A stretch of 63,420 bases of DNA from Okeania sp. KiyG1 (GTDB lineage Bacteria > Cyanobacteriota > Cyanobacteriia > Cyanobacteriales > Microcoleaceae), in contig NZ_BLZO01000028.1 of the NCBI RefSeq assembly GCF_014132355.1, forward strand, positions 1 through 63,420. Reading direction: 5' to 3'. Positions 1-9,200 of the stretch are shown piece by piece. Both the position numbers and the translations under genes were made by a program. Within the stretch, counting starts at the first letter, position 1. Each line of letters starts with the position of its first letter. The notes beneath the pieces were generated by a model. It did not search any database and was not told the DNA's origin. It saw nothing but the letters and a program-made list of their open reading frames with translations.

Positions 1-5
1 CAACT

Positions 6-1298
6 ATGAAACTTATACTTCCTATAGAATTTTATCGTCAAGGTGGAATAGAACGGGTAATTTGTGGAACAATAGAGGAATGGATTGAAATTGACGAAGT
101 AGAGGAAATAATATTAATTTTGCAAAAAAAGATATTCCTCATTTTCAAGAAAAGTTGCCTCAATCTCCAATAATTAAATACGAATCATTTATATTACCTC
201 CTAAATCATTACAATCTCGAATACTTTCTTTAATTAATAAGTTTTCGTCTTTGTCAGCTAATGTTAAGGCACAAAAAGTTAAAAATTTTTTAAGCGTCTC
301 CGTCGTAAATATCAGACTGAGTTTAGTATCAAATATTTAGCTAGTCGTTATCAAGCTACTCATTGTTTGTACTTTCTGGCTAATAGATTAAATCCACCCA
401 ATCTTGATATTCCTTTAACGATTATCACCCATGATATGTTCTGGAGATTTTCACCACTAACTTATCCAGAATCTTATGTTAATGAATACGATTTAAGTTT
501 ATTGGAATGGTTGAAAAAGGTCAATATTGTTTTTACTATTTCTGAAAAAACACGAAAGGATATTCTCTCGGTTTTTCCTGAATTTAGTGGCAAAATAAAA
601 GCTGTACCAATATCAGGTTTTCCAACTAAGTCAAATGCTTCACAAAGATTATTGGATTTAGCAGAAAATTCCCATGAATCTAATGATGAATTACCAATAT
701 TTTATTTGCCTTCTTCTTTTGGTGTTTATAAAGACCACTTAACTTTGCTAAAAGCTGGTATTAAACTTGCTCAAAAAATCTGAAGTTTAAAATAGTTTTG
801 ATTGGTAAAGAAACAGATAATTTGATTGCTGGAAAGATTAGTTTATCTCAGCAAGCTAATAGTCAAGAGTATATTGATTATTTGAATCAATGTCAGGAAA
901 TATCTCAGAATAATCAGAATATAATGCAGGAATATTTTGAGGGGTTAGGATATTGTTCCGATGAAGAGGTAGAAAAATGGTATCGGAAATGTTCCTGTGT
1001 AGTTTTTCCTTCTAAGTATGAAGGTTTTGGTTTAGCTTTATCAGAGTCAGTTGTTAGAGGAATACCTGCTATTGTGTCAGATTTAGAAGTTTTTCGAGAG
1101 CAGGTAGAGCTTTATAATTGTGGGGATATGGTAGATTTTTTCCCGGTTGGTGATGTGGATGCTTTAGCAAATTGTATGGAAAAATTTATTCTTAATCCTC
1201 GGAATAAGTTATCTGCTGAAGAAATAGATCAACGCTTTTCTCATTGGACTTGGAAAGAGACTGCTAAAGAGTATGTTCGTCTTTTAGGAGAGTTGTGA
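6..1298 (+). pseudogene. GT4-family glycosyltransferase, split by three frameshifts
   Basis: Four consecutive reading-frame pieces join into one glycosyltransferase of about 430 residues that would transfer a sugar from an activated donor in cell-surface polysaccharide synthesis. The start is MKLILPIEFYRQGGIERV (ATG at 6), the typical glycine-rich GT-B N-terminus. The C-terminal piece (798-1298) holds the family 4 donor-site signature PSKYEGFGLALSE followed by GIPAIVSD. Frame is lost at an A7 run (124-130), a T6 run (286-291) and an A6 run (773-778), and adding one base to each run restores the full frame. All three lesions are thus single-base homopolymer losses, so sequencing error is as likely as decay. 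No premature stop lies outside these sites. Acceptor and product are unknown. Confidence 0.8.
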
Positions 1299-1515
1299 AA
1301 AGTTAGCAGTAAGTTGAATTTTGAAAAGTAATAATAAAGCAATAATATTGAGTCATAGCTAATTTTATCTTAGTCAGGTAAACTACTAGCGGGCAAGATG
1401 CCTACAGAACTAAACTGTAAATCAATTACTATTTACTAACGCTACTTAATTAGCTGTAATCAAAATTTAACTAAGACGTTTGAGTTAAAGTAATAGTCAG
1501 TGAAGGAATCGCCTG

Positions 1516-2034
1516 TTGTCGTTAATTATTACTCCTCTCACCAGTACAGTTAGAATTGTTCTCTATGCAGGGGTCTCGATTCATTCCCAACGAGATGATC
1601 TTGACAGACAAATTGAATTTTGGCACTCAAACTTTCCAACAGCAGAACATATATCAGAGTTTGGATCGGAACTCAATTTTAGGAGGAAAAAATTCCTCTC
1701 CATTTTGGACAGAGTTCTCACAGGCCATATCTACAAGCTTGTGGTGGCCTACCCAGACAGATTTGTTAGCTGAGGATTTGAACTGGTTAAATGGCTATGC
1801 GAAAAGCATGAGTGTGAACTCTTGGTTCTCCATGAAAACAAGCTCTCAAAAGAACAGGAACTCGTTCAAGATATGTTGTCCATCGTCCATTGCTTCAGTG
1901 CAAGGCTTTACGGACTCAGAAAATACAAAAAGCAAGTCCAACAAGCCTTACAAGAAGACATCCCGCCATGCTCACACCAAAAAGTCGAACAAGATTTCGC
2001 CCAACAGTGTCAAGAAAATCAGGGTATATCCTGA
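1516..2034 (+). pseudogene. tnpA: IS607-type serine recombinase TnpA, truncated and with internal stop
   Basis: The frame encodes the catalytic domain of an IS607 serine recombinase. RIVLYAGVSIHSQRDDLDRQ carries the nucleophilic serine, though the family ARVS motif reads AGVS. An in-frame TGA at 1771-1773 falls where homologs have RFGFELV. Reading continues in the same frame after the stop with GFELVKWLCEKHECELLVL and EQELVQDMLSIVHCFSARL, so this is a nonsense change, not a frameshift. The usual N-terminal MerR-like helix-turn-helix is absent, and the sequence upstream of 1516 cannot encode one. The start shown is a TTG and may be only the edge of the surviving frame. The protein is very likely non-functional. 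Confidence 0.8.
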
Positions 2035-3106
2035 GCGGGATTTACATAAATTGTGGAAACAATGGTTAGCAGCATATCGCAGGGTTTACAATTGGGCGTT
2101 AGAACAATTGAAAGCAGGATTTAAAGGTGATTTACAGAAAGTGTGTCGTGCTAATGATAAGTTTCCTGATTGGGTCTTTGAGTTACCAGGACATCAAAAA
2201 CAGGAAGCTTGTGAGGAGGCATTTGACGCTTATAGACAAGCCAGAAAAAATGGTGGGGAAGCTAAGTTTAAATCTTGTCGTGCTAAGTCTCAAACTATTC
2301 AATTTAAAGTAGGCAACTATAAACATGGTACTTGGTATCCCAGAAAAACTAAAGGTTTAAGTTTTAAAGCTGCTGAACCAATACCACTTGAATCCATATA
2401 TGGTACAGAGTTAGTTTATCAGCGTGGTAAATGGTTTGCTTGTTTTCCTCAATTTGTGGAAATATTACCTACTGGCAGTAATAGAGTAATTGCTTTAGAC
2501 CCAGGAAATAGAACATTTTTAACTGGTTTTGATGGAGAAAATATTTTAGAAATTGGCAAGGGAGATATCGGACGTATTAATAGATTGTGTTCGCACCTTG
2601 ACAATTTAATCAGTAGAATGTCGTCCTCGTCAAAACGTCAAAGATACAAAATGAGAAAAGCTGCCGACCGAATGAGAGCTAAGATTCAAGCAATAGTTAA
2701 GGATTTGCATAATAAAACTACATCATTGCTTGTCAATAGCTATAAATTAATATTTCTACCTACTTTTGAAACATCAAATATGGTGCTAAAACAAGCTAGA
2801 AAAATTAATCGTAAGTCGGTCAGAAATATGCTCTCGTGGAGTCATTACAAATTTGCACAACATTTGATTCAAGCATCAAATCGCAAAGGAGTAATTGTTG
2901 TTCGTTGTAATGAATCCTATACTTCAAAAACTTGTAGTAATTGTGGTCATGTTCATTACTTACTTGGAGGCGCAAAAGTTTTCAGGTGTCCTGAATGTAA
3001 GGCCGTAATTCCTAGAGATATAAATGGCGCACGAAACATTATGATTCGTGCTTTGCAGGCAACTGCCTTCACTGTTAAAGGTGATGCTATACTATGCTCT
3101 GATTAG
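1832..3106 (+). CDS. tnpB: TnpB, RNA-guided nuclease of the IS607-like element
   Basis: TnpB-family RuvC-fold nuclease of about 424 residues, the Cas12 ancestor type that acts with an omega RNA from the element's right end. The N-terminal OrfB helix region IRVYPERDLHKLWKQWL begins about 55 residues in. RuvC motifs follow in order: VIALDPGNRTF (Asp), FLPTFETSNM (Glu), a four-cysteine zinc ribbon (CSNCGH then CPEC), and IPRDINGARN (final Asp). All catalytic acids are present and the frame is open, so it looks intact. The start is uncertain: ATG at 1832 is used, and the frame runs open further upstream through tnpA, but that part reads as out-of-phase tnpA. It overlaps the 3' end of tnpA. Confidence 0.85.
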   Translation: MKTSSQKNRNSFKICCPSSIASVQGFTDSENTKSKSNKPYKKTSRHAHTKKSNKISPNSVKKIRVYPERDLHKLWKQWLAAYRRVYNWALEQLKAGFKGDLQKVCRANDKFPDWVFELPGHQKQEACEEAFDAYRQARKNGGEAKFKSCRAKSQTIQFKVGNYKHGTWYPRKTKGLSFKAAEPIPLESIYGTELVYQRGKWFACFPQFVEILPTGSNRVIALDPGNRTFLTGFDGENILEIGKGDIGRINRLCSHLDNLISRMSSSSKRQRYKMRKAADRMRAKIQAIVKDLHNKTTSLLVNSYKLIFLPTFETSNMVLKQARKINRKSVRNMLSWSHYKFAQHLIQASNRKGVIVVRCNESYTSKTCSNCGHVHYLLGGAKVFRCPECKAVIPRDINGARNIMIRALQATAFTVKGDAILCSD

Positions 3107-3253
3107 TTGATTTGACTGATTTGAGTAGGTTAAATGTTGCACGTTGTAGTTAAGTCCAAATATATAGTTTGCTCAGGAGGCGATCGCTCAAAGCTCGATC
3201 TAAAATCTGATAACTAAGACGTTTTAGTTATAGCGCTCTTCATTCTATTGAAT

Positions 3254-5458
3254 TTAATCAATAATAGGTCGTAAGTCAGGAAGTTGATAAGTGCGTAGAA
3301 ATTTAATGGCGTTTTGCTTATCTGTAAATTGTCCTTTAATCTGATCGCCTGTATTGTAATTAACCTGAATTTCGTATTTTACTAATGGTTGTAAACCTGA
3401 GTCGCCTTGATATCTTTCTATAAATTCAATAGCATCTTTTACTGAATTGTACTCAAACATATTTCCATGTAGTGGCAAAACTTTAATAGAAGTAATTTTT
3501 CTAGTAACATAGTGCCTAAGTTGGTTGATAAATTTTGCAACTACATCTGAATTTAACTCAACCAACTTATTAGCAATATTCGTATAATTTTCTCTAGACA
3601 AAGTTTGACAACTACTAACTTTTTCAGCAAACTCAGCATCAGGAGTTTTCTCATCAAAGTAGGCATTAATACCAACAAATTCAAATGCTTGAATAATGGT
3701 GTTATAAGGGAAGTAAGCTATAGTAAACCCAAGGGAATTTAACTGATTTAAAGAATTTTCAGTAAAACATCCAGCTAAAATTACTCCAATAAATGGAGCA
3801 GCATTTTGATGAGTAGCAACCAGTGGTAGAATAGCTCCCTGAATTTCTTGTGCTTTGTTTCTAGAATGCTTTGTGTAGCGACGCCAAGCAGTTTCTATAA
3901 ATGCCACTGGTGTTCCTATCTGTGTATCGCTGCCTCCATTTTCTAACACAAAATCTAAATCATGCTGATTTCCGTATAAGTCTATCCAACTAACTTTTTT
4001 TCCTTTTCTTGCCAATCGAGAACCCTTTTTATCTAAATAAAGATTATGTTCTCTAACAAAATTTTCCAATAGAGATTCAATAGATATTTCTAAAACATCA
4101 CCAATAATTTGTCCAAATTGATATGATGGAGACTTAGCCATATTATCCCTCAACCCAAAGAATTCCTTCGTGAAGTGGAACCCTATGTTTACGGTTTTCC
4201 ATTTCACATTTCTATCTCTAATTTTTTCAAATTTATAAGACTTAAATCCAGCGGAAATAGCTAGTTTACCCAACCATTTATCCACTGGAACATATATACC
4301 ATAAGGGGCAGAATTTCCTATTATAAAACAAACTAGACAACCTTCCTGAGTTAGCCGTCGCAAAGCTATCCAAACTTCAGCCATATCACTGAAATAAGCA
4401 GCAATCATAGTATGATATGGTTTCTTACCTCCATGATTTTTTCTTTCATTAGCTAATAACTTACAAGTCTCAGTAATTTCTTGATAAATTGGCAAAAGTT
4501 TATGTTGAGCAAGGATATTATCAATCTCTTTATTTAAGCCAGAAATATGCTGAGTACAAGAATGAATTAGATATTGACGAACAGCAGTTTGTAAATCTCC
4601 CCAATTATTAATTTCCCCAAAAAAACTCATTTCTAGTCTAGTAGCATCTGCATAATCATAGTTATTAGCATAGGGAGGTGAAGTGATGACTAAATCTGCC
4701 CATTTACTATTAACTGAATTACATTTTCTAGCATCTTCACAATATAATATTGCTCTCTTATTTAATTGATATTGCTGTTGTTTAGCCATGTCGCTACTCA
4801 TCAAGTAAATCTTAGCTAAAAATGCTTCGTAAGGGTCAACGATTTTAGCTTTATTTTTTTTAGGTAAAACATATTGCCACTGAGCAGTTCCCACAGGAGA
4901 ACATTCTCTTAAAATTGCATTTAGTGCTAACCATGAAAGTTGAGAAAAATAGCTATTATCTTCAGTATTTTTCCATGCTTTTAACAAACTATCTAACTTG
5001 GATAAAATTAGAGGAGGAAAGCATTTATGAATTAAACTTGGATAATCGTCAAAATTTTTGATATTTTCTTTTTGGTAAATAATTTTAGCATTTGCCAAAA
5101 TCTCCATTGCATAACTTCTAAAATCTTGATAATTTTCTCTCCAATAAAGTTTAGCTTGAGCAATACGGGTAACAAAAGGATGAGCTTCAATTCCAATTGC
5201 TTCAACGTTACAAAGTTCGGCAGCTAAAAGTGTAGTTCCAGAACCTACAAATGGGTCGATAATTTTTTGTCTACCTTTCACTTTTTCTATTTGGATTAAT
5301 TCTTTTACCCAATTTGCAGAGAATCCTGCTGAATAACGAAACCATCTATGAATGGGAAGGGATAAATTATCAGAAAAAGTAGGTGTTCGATAATTGTAAT
5401 TTTCTGATTTGTCAACAGAAAATAATTCTAACTGTCTGGGAAATAACGGTTGATTCAT
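3254..5458 (-). CDS. Single-chain DNA methyltransferase/restriction nuclease
   Basis: The 734-residue protein begins with an amino-methyltransferase: the SAM-binding motif DPFVGSGTT lies near residues 68-76 and the catalytic TSPPYANNYDYADATRLE near 260, the SPPY form typical of N4-cytosine enzymes. A second region from about residue 450 reads like a PD-(D/E)XK nuclease. It has LDFVLENGG, then PVAFIETAWRRYTKHSRNKAQEI near 522, a block seen in type II restriction proteins. The position expected to be E-x-K reads E-T-A, so the catalytic lysine may be displaced to the nearby RYTK. Methylation and cleavage would sit on one chain and no separate restriction gene is adjacent. The start MNQPLFPRQLELF at 5458 is a clean ATG. 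Recognition sequence is unknown. Confidence 0.75.
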   Translation of the reverse strand: MNQPLFPRQLELFSVDKSENYNYRTPTFSDNLSLPIHRWFRYSAGFSANWVKELIQIEKVKGRQKIIDPFVGSGTTLLAAELCNVEAIGIEAHPFVTRIAQAKLYWRENYQDFRSYAMEILANAKIIYQKENIKNFDDYPSLIHKCFPPLILSKLDSLLKAWKNTEDNSYFSQLSWLALNAILRECSPVGTAQWQYVLPKKNKAKIVDPYEAFLAKIYLMSSDMAKQQQYQLNKRAILYCEDARKCNSVNSKWADLVITSPPYANNYDYADATRLEMSFFGEINNWGDLQTAVRQYLIHSCTQHISGLNKEIDNILAQHKLLPIYQEITETCKLLANERKNHGGKKPYHTMIAAYFSDMAEVWIALRRLTQEGCLVCFIIGNSAPYGIYVPVDKWLGKLAISAGFKSYKFEKIRDRNVKWKTVNIGFHFTKEFFGLRDNMAKSPSYQFGQIIGDVLEISIESLLENFVREHNLYLDKKGSRLARKGKKVSWIDLYGNQHDLDFVLENGGSDTQIGTPVAFIETAWRRYTKHSRNKAQEIQGAILPLVATHQNAAPFIGVILAGCFTENSLNQLNSLGFTIAYFPYNTIIQAFEFVGINAYFDEKTPDAEFAEKVSSCQTLSRENYTNIANKLVELNSDVVAKFINQLRHYVTRKITSIKVLPLHGNMFEYNSVKDAIEFIERYQGDSGLQPLVKYEIQVNYNTGDQIKGQFTDKQNAIKFLRTYQLPDLRPIID

Positions 5459-5515
5459 AATTTAATTTATTTTTATTGAAATATAGCGATCGGGAATGAT
5501 TTATGAAATATTTTA

Positions 5516-5738
5516 GTAAGCATTTCCTGCGGAATGCTGCGCAAACAGCGGTCAGCTATCAGCTATTCCTAGGTCATGCTGCGCAAACAGCTTTATTACC
5601 TTTAGTGGACAATTTAAGCTAGTTGTTCTTGTGCTTCAATTCTTTTTTTAAAAATGTAGTAGAAGTTAAGCAAGTGTTTGCTTCATTCATTAAAAAGCTG
5701 AATGCAAGCGCATTCCGCAGGAAGAGCTGAATGCTCAC
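5516..5738. repeat. GTAAGCATT-family MITE, diverged copy
   Basis: The segment starts GTAAGCATTTCCTGCGGAAT and ends AATGCTCAC, an imperfect inverted version of the start. It contains the sub-repeat with CTGCGGAATGCTGCGCAAAC and CAGCTATCAGC tracts shared with other family copies in this window. It lies just upstream of the methyltransferase/nuclease gene start. Confidence 0.65.
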
Positions 5739-5817
5739 ATATTTTAAGAACAATATTTACCTCTTCTATCCTAGATAACTAAAGCCTTCTTCCTTCTTTC
5801 TTCTTCCTTCTTATATA

Positions 5818-6045
5818 GCAATTCCTAAAAGTAACGCTATACTTGGGCAATACTTCAGTTATTAATTAATCAAAACAGGTAGAATCACCTTTTTGCTAAT
5901 AATAGCCTAGTTAATGTTAATTATTCTTACTTCTCCCCTACTCCCCTACTCCCCCACTCCCTACTTCCCCTCCTGGGAGGGTTAGGGCGAGGGTGGGTCC
6001 CCTGCTCAACAAAATGTAGAAAAGTTTTTGAGAAATGGTATTACT
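5818..6045. repeat. MITE-like element with inverted copy at 44190-44415
   Basis: About 225 bp, from AATTCCTAAAAGTAACGC to TTGAGAAATGGTATTA, recurs as its reverse complement at 44190-44415, including the internal CCCCTACTCCCCTACT tract and the GAGGGTGGGTCCCC block. The ends resemble TACCAATT / AATGGTA short inverted repeats. No coding capacity is seen. Confidence 0.75.
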
Positions 6046-6091
6046 TCTACCATTACTATTTTTTCAAAAATCTATCCGACGAAACCAAAAG

Positions 6092-6295
6092 GTAAGCATT
6101 CAGCTATCAGCATTTGAAAGAAATAATTAAGCAATGACCAAGGTTAGCAAGTACTATTTCATTTCCTACGGAATACTGCGCAAACATAATTTTTCATTCT
6201 CCTTGAATACTAATTTCTTCTTCCAAGATAATGAATCAAGATAATGAATTAATAACTCATAGCTGATAGCTGATAGCTGACTGCTGAATGCTTAC
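6092..6295. repeat. GTAAGCATT-family MITE overlapping a stop codon
   Basis: This 204-bp element starts GTAAGCATTCAGCTATCAG and ends GAATGCTTAC, perfect 9-bp terminal inverted repeats. Its end supplies the TAA stop (6292-6294) of the upstream minus-strand TPR/OGT gene. The core resembles the copy at 30137-30368. Confidence 0.85.
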
Positions 6296-9200
6296 ACCAA
6301 AAGTTCAACAAATATCTGATACATCTGTTTTGCCAATTTTTTAGGATTCCATAAAGGCGCTAAATTATCTGGATTTTTTGAATTTTGTAAATGCTCCCGC
6401 ACCGAATTTCTTAAACCTAAATCTTTACCTAATTTAATTCCCCATTCTGTATATTCTTCCCAACTCCAAGCTACTCCTATATCCAAATTTACATTCTGCA
6501 AAAATGAGTAACCCATCCGAGATAAATATTGTTCGCCAGCTCTAGTTATTATTGGTAAATTTGCCCATAAAGCTTCCAAATTATGAGTACCTCCATTGTA
6601 GGGATAAGAATCTAATAAAACATCTGCTATCTGATAAATTGCTCGATGTTCTTCTTCTGTTTGAGTTTGCCCTAAAAAGATAATTCGATTAAAGTCTACC
6701 CCTAAATTTTCAGATTCTTGACGATAAGTTTGATAAATTACATCTACGTCTCCTTGACCTTTACGAATTAATATACTTTCTGGTGTATGTTGCAAAATTT
6801 TTAATTGAGCGCGTACCATTTCTGGGTTAGTTTTTCGCCCCGGTGCTATACACAAATAAACCATTTTATCTGAGTCAATACCGATACTATTTCTAGCAGT
6901 ATTTCTATCAACCAAATGACTATCAAACCCACCCACAGCTACAGATGTTTCTGGTAATCTAACTAACTTTTCTAAATAATATTTTTCTCTTCCTTCAGGG
7001 TGGGTATACCAGTCACATAAAAAATAATTATTTTCAGAAATATAAGGTGCATCAAAACCTAGCCAAGAAACACAGACTGGCGCAGGTTTTTCATGGATAA
7101 TATGTACATTTACAGGTAATGTCATTGAATCTAAATCTACTACTACATCTAACTTGTCTTCTAATATTTGTTCGACAATTTCTTCATAGGATGGAAACCC
7201 ATTAGGATACTTTTTCGGCCAATAGGTTTTGACAGACATTTGTTCAAATTTTTGAGTAATATCATCTCGCTTCAACGGACCTGTAATATATAGATGAATG
7301 TAAGGTGTAATTTGAGATAATTCTCGAATTAAGGCTTCGCTACACCAACCTACTGAATGACGACGAAAATGTTTGGAAAGGAATCCTATTTTTAGAGGTT
7401 GGGAAGTAGAAATATGAGTTTTTGGAGTTTGATAGTTTTTGACTCTATTTTGATAATATTGTTTGGCTATTAATTTGTAAAATTTAGAATTTCCTTCTAA
7501 GTTATCCCGGAGGTGAGGTACGGCAAATAAGAAAATTTCATAGAGTAGTTTTATTTCTAGTTCGCTGAAGGTTTCACAGCTTTGATAACAATTTTTTTCT
7601 ACTTCTGAAAGTTTGGAGTTTGCCATACCACTTACTCCAGATTGAAAATAGGCAAATAAAAAGGCAGTTCCTGAAAGAATAGGAGCTATTTCTCCACAAG
7701 AATTACAAAAATTATCGGCTGCTTTTCTAGCATGGGCAAGTTTAGTTGTATGACTGAGTAAATCGCATAATTGTTGATGAGCTTCCACAAATTGTGGTTT
7801 AACTTCGATAGCTTTTTCAAATAAAGCGATCGCTTCTTCCATTTTTTCTTGTTTAATAATATGTCCGATGCGAGAATATACTTCTGCCCAGTTTGGTTTA
7901 AGTTCTAATGCTTTATGATATTTTTCTAGTGCTGATTCTAATAATCCTTTATTGGAAAGTGCTGTTCCTAAATTGGCATAAGCATCATAGGAGTTAGAAT
8001 TATATTTGATTGCTTCCTGATAATGAAATATTGCCTGGTCATAGTCTCCTTTCAGCAATAAATTATTAGCTATTTTTTCATGTAAGTGTTTCAGTTCTGG
8101 ATTAATACTTAATGCTTTCTGATAATATTTTATTACTGCTTCTCTATCTCCTTGTTTACCTAAAATATTAGCTAGATTACTATAAGCTTCGGTATAATCT
8201 GGTTTGAGATTAATAGCTCTTTGATAACTTCTAACTGCGTCGTTAATTCTACTCATTTTAACTAGGGTATTGCCTAATTTAAAGTGAAAATCTGCCTCTA
8301 CTATATCTGGTTGAATTTCTAATGCTTTTTCCCAATATTCCAGAGCTTCATCAACCTTTCCTAAATATTGAAATAGTTTACCAATATTCCAATAAACACC
8401 AGCCAAACCAGGTTTTAAATAAACAGCCTTTTGATAATAAAACAATGCTTGTTTATATTGACCTAACTGCAAATAGACACTACCCACATTTCCATAAACT
8501 TCTGCAACTTCCGGCTCAATTTCTAATGCTCGATTATAAGCAGACAAAGCTGCTGCTAAATTATTTTGTCTATAAAAAGCATTTCCTAAAGTAACATAAC
8601 ATGGAGCATAATCCGGTTGAATTTTTAAAGCTTCTTTACAGCGAGCGATCGCTACTGCTAAATTTCCTTGTCCGAGAGCAATATCGGCTTGATTTCTATA
8701 AGTTTCTGCTGCGGGATATTTTAAGAGTTTTTTGGGAAATTCTGTTTCTAATTCTTGGTTTTCAAAGGTCTTACCTTTACTGAGATTTTCCTGATTTTTT
8801 TCTCCTTGATTTAGACTAGATAAATTATCAGTATTTTTCTCTAAAGCTTCAAATGTTTGCTCTGGAATTAGATTAAAAGTAGTAGCTTGAATTTCATAGT
8901 CTTCATCAGATTCAATAATTTCTCGATTTTGTTCTGCTGTGAATTTTTCCTGTTCTAGATATTGACTTGATTGATACTGAATTACTGAATCTAGATATTT
9001 TTCTGTTTCTAATTCTTGGTTTTCAAAGGTTTTACCTTTACTGAGGTTTTCCTGATTTTTCTTTACTTGATTTAGACCGGGCAAATTCTCGGTATTATTC
9101 TCGCTCCTCTCAAATTTTTGCTCTGGAATTAGATTGAAAGTAGTAGCTTGAATTTCATGGCCTTCATCAGATTCAATAATTTCTCGATTTTGCTCTACTG

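Larger units (their letters stand above)
1468..3230 (+). mobile_element. IS607-like element bounded by 20-bp near-palindromes
   Basis: The segment carries a serine-recombinase tnpA remnant followed by an overlapping tnpB, the IS607 arrangement. A near-palindromic 20-mer occurs on both sides: TAACTAAGACGTTTGAGTTA at 1468-1487 and TAACTAAGACGTTTTAGTTA at 3211-3230, one mismatch apart. The 1.76-kb span fits an IS607-class insertion. IS607 elements normally lack long terminal inverted repeats, so assigning these 20-mers as element ends or recombinase sites is inference. The element is probably immobile by itself because tnpA is damaged. Confidence 0.65.

Noticed and set aside
1556-1831. N-terminal extension of TnpB in its open frame
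   Set aside because: This stretch is the tnpA coding sequence read out of phase; recombinase similarity is in the other frame.
8322-8783. Plus-strand ORFs opposite the TPR/OGT gene
   Set aside because: Antisense of conserved TPR codons, no start signals or similarity.
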